DNA of 64,000 nucleotides from Bugula neritina. Lineage: Eukaryota > Bryozoa > Gymnolaemata > Cheilostomatida > Bugulidae. This document shows, piece by piece, positions 55,808 to 64,000 of the stretch. The first letter of the stretch is position 1. Each line of letters starts with the position of its first letter. Both the position numbers and the translations under genes were made by a program. Location: the NCBI GenBank assembly GCA_964035545.1, contig OZ037766.1:3821722-3885721 (forward strand), given 5' to 3'. The notes beneath the pieces were generated by a model. That model worked only from the letters and a program-made list of their open reading frames with translations, made no database searches and was not told where the DNA came from.

Positions 55808-58800
55808 TCACCCAGCCATACTCTTGTGAGACTTCAACCATTCTTTTTTAATCTTATTCCTCTCACCATATTTAAGAAAAGATTTCCACACAAGACTGTT
55901 TTTCAGAAAGAGTTGTTGGCACATATCCACAGTTATAATTATCTGCCCATGATATTGGTTTGCCGGTATGTTGTGGTTGGCAAGTGTTTGATTCACGTTG
56001 GGGCAAATTCTTGCTGATATTTTGGCATTTAAACTTGTAAAATATTCAACCTGCAAACAATTCCAATGTACTGTTAACAAAAAAGGTTTAAAAAGTTTAA
56101 AAATTGAACAATTATTGTTCTTTTCAAATTTTTAAACATTGAATAGGAAATTATTAATCATGAAATTTCTAAAAATAATTTCTAAAAATTTTGAATGTGT
56201 TTAAAAGACGATTCCTTTACTTTTGAAAAAGGAATGTTTCAACTTTTAATTAGTTTTTCAATAACTACACATGTATGAGTATTGAAATTTAAAATGAATA
56301 AAATTTTCACTGCTTTCTCAATACAGCAAGAATAATTGTTTGTAATACATAGAATTTACTAGAAAGTAGTAAGTTTTACCTCTACCCAGAATTCCTCTGT
56401 CTGCACTTCTGGTTGGTTCCACCAAGTCTTATTGAGAGCCTCATATAACAACAAGTCACCAAAATTAACTTCTTTTGACAATAACCTCTCTTTGGTCTGT
56501 TCAGTTAATTGAGGAGCATGGTAGTCATAGGTTCCAGTCATGTATTTCTTATAGAATATATCAGCATAGTCCCAGTTGAATCTTCTCTTCAATATCAAAA
56601 GAGACGCATCATACTGCTCGTAGAGCATAACAACTGCCGTTCTAAAAGAAGACATAACAGTAATATCTTTACAATATAAGAGTATATAAATATATATAGC
56701 ATTTTTCATCAAGATGGTTGTAGTCCTGTGTGAATGGCAATATATTATATTACATTGTCTTTATAATATAAAATATATTTAAAATATATCCCTATATAAT
56801 AAAAATAAATCAATGAGAAAAAAATTGATGACTATTTTATTTATCTAAGTAACTGTATGCATGCAGTTTAACAACGTTTTAACCTTGAAAGTATAAGTTT
56901 ATTTTATTTATCTAGATTAGCAAAGTAAAGTATTGAACAAAAAATGTTATTCCTTTTCAATAACATAGTATATTATATAATAAATAACAACACGAGTATT
57001 TGCACACCTATACCTCTGTATTATAAAATTGATATGTTCCATCATGGCAGAAACATTATAGCGGTTGGCATAATCAAAGCCCAATGTACACAGTTGTCTC
57101 AAGTGAAATGTATGTAGTCCTTTTCTATTCTTTACTTCTTCAAACATATATTCATCATTGTTTACAACCTCCTCAGCGCTCTAAAAAAGGTTTGAATAAT
57201 ATTATTGCTCATGTTGATCAACCACATTATTACCCTAAATTTCTTCATTATATAAAAATCTATAGCATTGAGTAGAATATTTTGCATTATCAATCAAAAA
57301 TTGCATTCCTCTTTCAAGAGTTCTCACTTAGAGGTCGTACAAGTGTATTATATATTATACTGCTGCTATCATGAAAGGCCTTGGATTATTTTTATCTAAA
57401 TGATTAGATTATAGAGTTATCTTATCACAATGTAGTATGATTAATAAAATTCAAAATAATTCCTATTTTCACCGTTTTCTAAATACAGCAATAATTTTAT
57501 GCAATACAATGTACCATTTTTCAGCAGAACTTACCTTTTTAAGGAAATTGGAGGAAGCTGACACCATCCATGCTACTGGCTCCCTAACTGGTACTATCAG
57601 CTTATATCCTTTCTTCATTCGCTCGTCCAGTGTTTGGGGATTGTAAACTGCAAAGTTTATTAGTACTTCTGGCTTTTCTTCAACTTTCGGCCCAACTAAC
57701 CATTCTGAAACTAAAACAACAGTGAAGTGTTGAAGCTTCTTGACAAAAGAATTGCTCATTCTTCTGTTTTTAATCTATGAATGGGCAGTGGGTGCCTAGT
57801 GGCCTCTGCCTTTACTGTTCAGGCGATTATTTTAGAATAACATGCTAAGCACATATTCACACCTTGGCTTATGCCTTTTAGCTGGTGCGTCCAAGTTGTT
57901 GAAGTTGGCCTCCCTTGATTAAGATTTAATTGCAAGTTTTGTGATTCAAGTAATTTTCATTTAAACCTAGACTATTGTTATTAAAAACTAGTTGGTAGGC
58001 CTTGGTATTTAGCAGTGCCGATAAAAAGTAAATATGCAGATTAAAGAAAGCAGGCATGCAGAAATTTAGCTGTATTAGTTTTATTAGCTATTAGTAAATA
58101 TTCATCAAGTCAAGTCGTTGGTTTTGACAAGCTTGGAAAAAGCTTGCTGTGAACAAGATCTTTCAATTAGATATTCTTTTACGAACCTGAAGCATTTCTA
58201 TAGACTGGCATCAACAAATTAAGTGAGTGAGCCTTACTAAACCTGGAGAGGATGGAGAAAAGCGTGGTTGAACCAGTTTTGGGAATCTTTACAAATACGA
58301 AGCTTGTAATCTTAGACTGCCCAGTCCCTGCATCAACAATTTTGTATGCAAAAAGTACAATTACATGCTTCCAGTAGAATAGCATAATTTAATCTGTAAT
58401 AATGTATTTGCAGAGACCTATTGAGCTATGAAATTAGCTAAAACAAGAGATGTAGTATTGCTTTAATAGCAGAAGTAGCTTAAAATAAAATTATCTTTAC
58501 CATATTTTCGAATTAATTGCTAAAATTTCTAATGAAAATGAGGATTTCAGTAGCTATAAAGTTTGTGCCAACATTTTAGCCACTGTAACTTAGTTATTTT
58601 ATAATATTGAATTTCATTCTGCATTACAATGCATTAAAACAGAAGTCTGCTGCTATCTTTAGAAAAACAACTAAGCAGCTAAACTAAATGCTAATTACTT
58701 AGTAAAGAATTTAAAATTGTAAGCAACTCTTCAACAATAAAAACAGTTGAGTCTTTCACGTACTACATCATCAAAATACACATTTCCTTTTTCTAAATAT

Positions 58801-59603
58801 AAGTCACACTCGCGATAAGCTATTTTGGACTCAGCAAGGTTTTGGACTTCCCATTTTGAAATGACCACTTTAACTGTGCATGCCTGAATTTTTTCCACTC
58901 TGTCCATTTCCTCAGTGTGTCTTTAGTCTAATATAAAAGACACTGCAATATGAAACAGCTATTAGACTTACAGCTTTCTCCATGAACTTTTGCAGGTCTA
59001 ATCCAACGTATAAGTTTGTAACTTTTAGAACTGCTACTTATATAACATCTGCAAAATGAATAGAACTTTTGTAAAGATAGTTTAAGGCCTAATAAGGGAG
59101 CTGCTATTGCATAGACAGCGGACTTGGTGTAATACTTGTAGGCCAACTCTAAGGTTGGAAGTTCAGCAAGATCATTGGAAGGGCAACCTAGCCGATCATA
59201 CCATCTTTTATGCCACATCAACAGGCCCAACACTATGTTGTCGGAATGGTGAGAGGTATAGTTTTTAGACTGGTGAAACATTATCCTTCTTGTAAAAACT
59301 GCAGGCCTTCAATTTGCAAACTATAGGGTGCTCACCTTTACACAGCTATAGGGGCTACTGGGAAATCTCAACGCTACACTTCAAGATTTCTCTAAAGATT
59401 TCAAACAAACATTGGTAAAAGGTAGTGCGTATTCAGGCATTTTTACACCTTTGAGTATAATCAGGTAGTAAGTATTTAGTTTTAATAATTTAAAAAGAGT
59501 ACTAGAAAATAGCCGTATGTATAAGTATTGGCTATACTCACAGTATAATGAAGCTAATCGCCAGGATGATTATCATTTTATAAGATTCATTACTTGATTT
59601 CAT
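55808..59603 (-). CDS. Galactose-3-O-sulfotransferase-like enzyme, seven exons
   Basis: Exons in coding order: 59603..59542, 59048..58972, 58327..58187, 57704..57535, 57180..57014, 56641..56380, 56050..55808. All borders are GT-AG and phases agree (2, 1, 1, 0, 2, 0), giving 373 aa. Exon 1 encodes a type II membrane anchor (MIIILAISFIIL). Exon 3 has the PAPS 5'-phosphosulfate loop, VKIPKTGSTTL. Exon 4 has the 3'-phosphate site, LIVPVREPVAWMVSASSNF. Exon 6 has the family-typical YEQYDASLLILKRRFNWDYA and LLLYEALNKTWWNQPEVQ. It should transfer sulfate from PAPS to galactose or a related sugar of glycolipids or glycoproteins in the Golgi. It is the parent of the remnants in units A, B and D. Confidence 0.85.
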
Positions 59604-61045
59604 TTTAACTAAAGTTATTGTTATAGCTTGTAGCGTGCAGGTTAGATTTAAGTAGGATTCAAACAGCGAGACTGAACTCACTGCAGCTGAGATGGCGATG
59701 AACAAATTCCTTTTACTAGATTTAGGTGAATGACCATTGGTCAGCGTCTATTATGTTTTGTTAGAAAGTCACTAAAAGCAGCACCGAGTTGGAAGTCACT
59801 GCGTGCAGTTTGTATAGACATAATTGTCAAAACTCGAGACTCTCAACCACAATGACTACCAACTTGTTGCTGCTTCTAGCAATTACCATTTTAGCTATGG
59901 TCGTAACCACTGTTACTATATTATATTATATTATGTGCTTTTGTTGATAGCTAGTCGCGGATTGCCAAGAAGCTGCTTTATAATGCTAAGCAACCAGTAA
60001 ACACAGCCTACTTAGGATTACTACTTAGTGTGAAGTAAATTCTGCACTTTATTTTCTAATAATAAACCAATCAAATCAGAATTTTTCTACGTTACATAAA
60101 CTAGCCCAATGCAGTATATGATTATGAATAAATTTATAACCTAAAAGATAAAGACTATAAATGGTAAGGTTTTGTAAATAATCAGGTGCTATAGTCAGGT
60201 GATTTGTACGATGTTTTAGAGTCTAGACCTAGCATAGTTTCTTGCACGGTATCATTTGTAGTCATTCTTATTCTCAAAGTCAAGTCATTTTCATAAAGTA
60301 GCTTCAAAGTCAAGTCATTGTGTGTTTGTTTCTTACCCTGAAAGGAATCAAAAAACAACAGCTCTGTTTATGTAGGCTGGCCAAATGTCTCACAGCTTTT
60401 ATTCACATCCTTTAGACAAAAATAATACAGAGATAATGGAGATAATATAACTAAAAATAATTTAGGGTTTCAGTTTAGCTTATATAATAGGTAGGATAAA
60501 AATAGTTGCATGATGCCCATCAATAAATAAAATAGCAAATTAGCCAAAAGTTAATTCAAACAGCGAGACTGAACTCGCTGCAGTTGAGCTGCCGATGAAT
60601 AAATTCCTTTCACTAGATTTAAGTGAATGACCATTGGTCATGTTTTGTTGAAAAAATTACTAAAAGCAGCACGGAGTTGGAAGTCACTGAGTGCACTTTG
60701 TATAGACATAATTGTCAAAACTTGAGACTCTCAACCACTGCACTCAGTGAGCACTAACTCATTGCTGCTTCTAGCAATTTCGATTTTTCTGTCACTATGG
60801 TTGTAATCACTGTTATCTATATTTTATATTATATTATGTGCTTTTGTTGACAACTAGCCACCAGACTGCTTTATAATGCTAAGCAACCAGTAAACACAGC
60901 CTACTTAAGATTACTACTTAGTGTTACGTAAATTCTGCGATTTGTTTTCTAATGATTGACCAATCAAACCTGGATTTTTCTATGTAATATGTATAGGACC
61001 ATTGTACTATACGATTATAAATAAATTTAAAACCTGCAAGATAAA
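59604..61045. other. Sulfotransferase upstream region and its duplicate
   Basis: The segment 59650..60060 recurs at about 60556..60970 with many small changes (ATTCAAACAGCGAGACTGAA and onward). The first copy directly abuts sulfotransferase exon 1, so the second is probably the promoter region of a lost or rearranged copy. A 31-codon hydrophobic frame (see 59852..59947) is in the first copy only. Confidence 0.55.
59852..59947 (+). CDS. Possible transmembrane microprotein
   Basis: 31 aa, almost entirely hydrophobic: MTTNLLLLLAITILAMVVTT, then VTILYYIMCFC. Divergent from the sulfotransferase, about 250 bases upstream of its ATG. The duplicated copy at about 60750 has lost the ATG and frame, so selection on the frame is doubtful. 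It could also be the first exon of a longer gene of the small-membrane type. Weak call. Confidence 0.22.
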   Translation: MTTNLLLLLAITILAMVVTTVTILYYIMCFC

Positions 61046-61349
61046 CTGTCCACTCCCCTTATGGACCAACTGCTACTTCTACAGGATACGCTTCTAGTGT
61101 AACACAAGAGCCAATTCAGTTTGCTCCACTACTGGCCGCCTCGGGCAGTAAGTATTTGCCACACCATACTCCCTTTCTTACTTGAATCTTTAAATCTGAG
61201 GCTAAGAAAATATAATAACTATAATGACTAACTTTATTTATAGCCTTAGAGTGTTAAGATACTCTTATGTTATAGAGCCAGCTGTAACCCCTGAGCCTGA
61301 GATTCCATATAGCCAGCCACCGCCCTATGATAGATATGTCCCCTACTAG
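61046..61349 (+). pseudogene. Membrane-protein gene fragment, partial unit D
   Basis: Starts abruptly inside exon 2 (CTGTCCACTCCCCTTATGGA), continues to the exon 2 end at 61147, then has exon 3 at 61276..61349 with the PPPYDRYVPY ending. The exon 2 donor (GGCA|GTAAGT) and exon 3 acceptor survive, but exon 1 and the first third of exon 2 are missing because upstream DNA comes from the sulfotransferase promoter duplicate. Without a helix it is not a functional family member. Confidence 0.72.
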
Positions 61350-62339
61350 AATCTCCATGGCTAGCCTGTGTGCTTCTGTTTTACTATAGCATTATTATTG
61401 AGTGTGTTTTACCACCCTCCTTCCCTCCCTGTCATTTATTGTGTGGTGCTCACTCAATGCAATCATGTCATCTTTTCTTGCTTTTATTTTATGTTAATCA
61501 TATTTTTATATACAATAATATAATAGTGTATGACACAACAAGATATAAGCTGTGACAGTTTTCATAGAAATTTACAATTGTATTGAAATCTTGATACAAA
61601 TTATGAGATGTTTTCTCTATAAATTGTCAACACTTTTTATAATATAATACAACCACCTGCTACCCATACATCTTAATAAAAATATTTTAATTCAAGTTTT
61701 AAAATAATATAATATTGTTATTAGATAGGCTTGACATGTGGGGAGATATTGATTTAGCGTTAACATCTAGCTCAGCCTAAAATCTACACTAGTTTATGAT
61801 TGCTAATTGATGTAGTTTTATGTCTAAGGAATCTATTTAAATCACTTTCACGTACCATAAAGTGCATTTCATGTGTAGCTTATCTTAAGAAACAATCACT
61901 CTCTTACTATGATGATGTGGTGCTATAGATCGAGATGAGATGCGAAACTGTTACACAGGCTTTGAACACAACATGTCAAACTGATGTTGAAACAGGTGCA
62001 GCCCTAGTAGAGAAAACTGTTTTTTGGTCATAGCACAGCCATGTGCTGAATGATGGCAAGTAAAGGACAAGATAAATTAGTTTATTGTATTGACAATATA
62101 TTTAGTTTATCAACACCATAAAACTTCAGTCTGATTAGAAAACTAACATTGATTAACATTAGTGAGTGAGAGTGAAACAAGCATAAATATGGTGACATTT
62201 AATTGGGCAAGTGATTTTGGCTGAGAGTTCTACCAAATAACAATGTAAGTAAAGGAAAGCAAGTAATGTTTTGTAATGACAGAGCATTTAGTATCACAGC
62301 GTGTAAACAATATATACATATACTTTTGTGAGATTTCAG
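61350..62339. other. Unit D spacer
   Basis: Matches the spacer of unit C, including part of the tRNA-like repeat at about 61990..62060, with a deletion of its distal part. No gene is seen. Confidence 0.45.
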
Positions 62340-63157
62340 TTATTCACTTTTACTTTTCTTCCTATTGCCATATTGGAATAAGGATTTCCGCACAAGGCTG
62401 TTTTTCAGAAAGAGTTGTTGGCACATATCCACAGTTATAATTATCTGCCCATGATATTGGTTTGCCGGTATGTTGTGGTTTGCAAGTGTTTGATTCACGT
62501 TGAGGCAAATGTTTGCTGATATTCTGGCATTTGAACTTGTAAAATATTCAACCTGCAAACAATGCCAGTGTATTGTTAACAGTAAAAGTTTAAAAAATTT
62601 TAAAAATTGAACCGTTATGTTTCTTTTCAAATTATTAAACATTGAATAAGAAATTATTAATCATGAAATTTCTAAAAATAATTTCTAAAAATAATTTCTA
62701 AAAATTTCGAATGTGTTTAAAAGACGATTCCTTTACTTTTGAAAAAGGAATGTTTCAACTTTTAATTAGTTTTTCAATAACTACACATGTATGAGTATTG
62801 AAATTTAAAATGAATGAAGTTTTCACTGCTTTCTCAATACAGCAATAATAATTGTTTGTAATACATAGAATTTACTAGAAAGTAGTAAGTTTTACCTCCA
62901 CCCAGAATTCCTCTGTCTGCACTTCTGGTTGGTTCCACCAAGTCTTGTTGAGAGCCTCATATAACAACAAGTCACCAAAATTAACTTCTTTTGACAATAA
63001 CCTCTCTTTGGTCTTTTCAGTTAATTGAGGAGAATGGTGGTCATAGATTCCAATCATGTATTTCTTATAGAATATATCAGCGTAGTCCCAGTTGAATCTT
63101 CTCTTCAGTATCAAAAGAGACGCATCATATTGCTCGTGGAGCATAACAATATCCATT
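62340..63157 (-). CDS. Second sulfotransferase gene, last two exons (runs off the window)
   Basis: Exon 7 is 62552..62340 and exon 6 is 63157..62896; exon 6 has exactly the 262-nt length and phases of the unit C gene. Both acceptors (TTTAG|A and TGCAG|GTTGAA) and the exon 6 donor are intact. The encoded YEQYDASLLILKRRFNWDYA and LLLYEALNKTWWNQPEVQ blocks are unchanged; the C-terminus ends differently (RKKSKSE). Exons 1-5, if present, are to the right of the window, so it is unclear whether this copy is complete. Confidence 0.65.

Positions 63158-64000
<843 letters not shown>

Larger units (their letters stand above)
35570..59603. repeat. Tandem duplication unit C, interrupted by the Polinton
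   Basis: Similarity to unit A begins at about 35576 (compare 17611) and continues through membrane gene exon 1. It resumes after the 14.75-kb insertion for exons 2 and 3 and the sulfotransferase. This is the only unit in the window with a complete sulfotransferase. Confidence 0.7.

Noticed and set aside
59180-59281. Extension of the sulfotransferase to an upstream Met at 59281
   Set aside because: Exon 2 begins at an acceptor at 59048 and joins in phase to the membrane-anchor exon at 59603..59542; the longer reading is intron.

Overview
This is an AT-rich nuclear DNA window from an invertebrate animal. It has GT-AG introns with separate short exons, long TA and CA microsatellites, tRNA-derived repeats, a truncated non-LTR retrotransposon, hAT-like and foldback MITEs, and secreted or membrane protein genes. 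The species cannot be named from the sequence; a lophotrochozoan such as a bryozoan or mollusc is only a guess.

Layout. 1-5.3 kb: two small glycine-rich secreted-protein genes, both with a TATA box, a non-coding first exon and a signal-peptide exon. 10-16.3 kb: two short two-exon genes for single-pass membrane proteins. 17-63 kb: a tandemly duplicated block whose unit holds a three-exon gene for a small membrane protein with a PPPY tail (plus strand) and a convergent galactose-3-O-sulfotransferase-like gene (minus strand). Units A (17.2-24.6 kb) and B (24.6-31.2 kb) keep an intact small membrane gene but only 3' remnants of the sulfotransferase. Unit C (35.6-59.6 kb) has both genes, and the sulfotransferase there can be read as seven in-phase exons. 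A partial unit D runs off the right edge. Other mobile elements sit in or between units: a 5'-truncated retrotransposon (25.4-26.9 kb), a MITE at 29.6-30.1 kb, a hAT-type element with a nested foldback element (31.6-32.8 kb) and a decayed cysteine-rich element gene (33.6-34.9 kb).

The main discovery is a complete 14,752-bp Maverick/Polinton (adintovirus-like) element at 38939..53690. It lies inside intron 1 of the unit C membrane gene, with a 6-bp target duplication (TCGGAG) and 578-bp terminal inverted repeats that match in register. It carries the full virus-like set: packaging ATPase, a PLA2-integrase-chromodomain fusion, a core-type protein, a pX/pVI-like basic peptide, a double jelly-roll major capsid protein, a penton-like minor capsid protein, a membrane-active protein, a protein-primed family B DNA polymerase and an adenain-type protease. 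Three fibre or spike-like proteins share a short N-terminal tag. The reading frames are open, so the insertion looks young and possibly competent.

Features that deserve a second look: nearly every element gene starts at ATAAATG, as in a poxvirus-type late start, with almost no room for 5' UTRs, and one divergent gene pair shares an 18-bp perfect palindrome containing both start codons; the outermost 101 bp of each TIR is itself a nested palindrome able to fold into a hairpin telomere-like structure; and the TIR reaches into the fibre gene, so the fibre C-terminus is present at both ends of the element.
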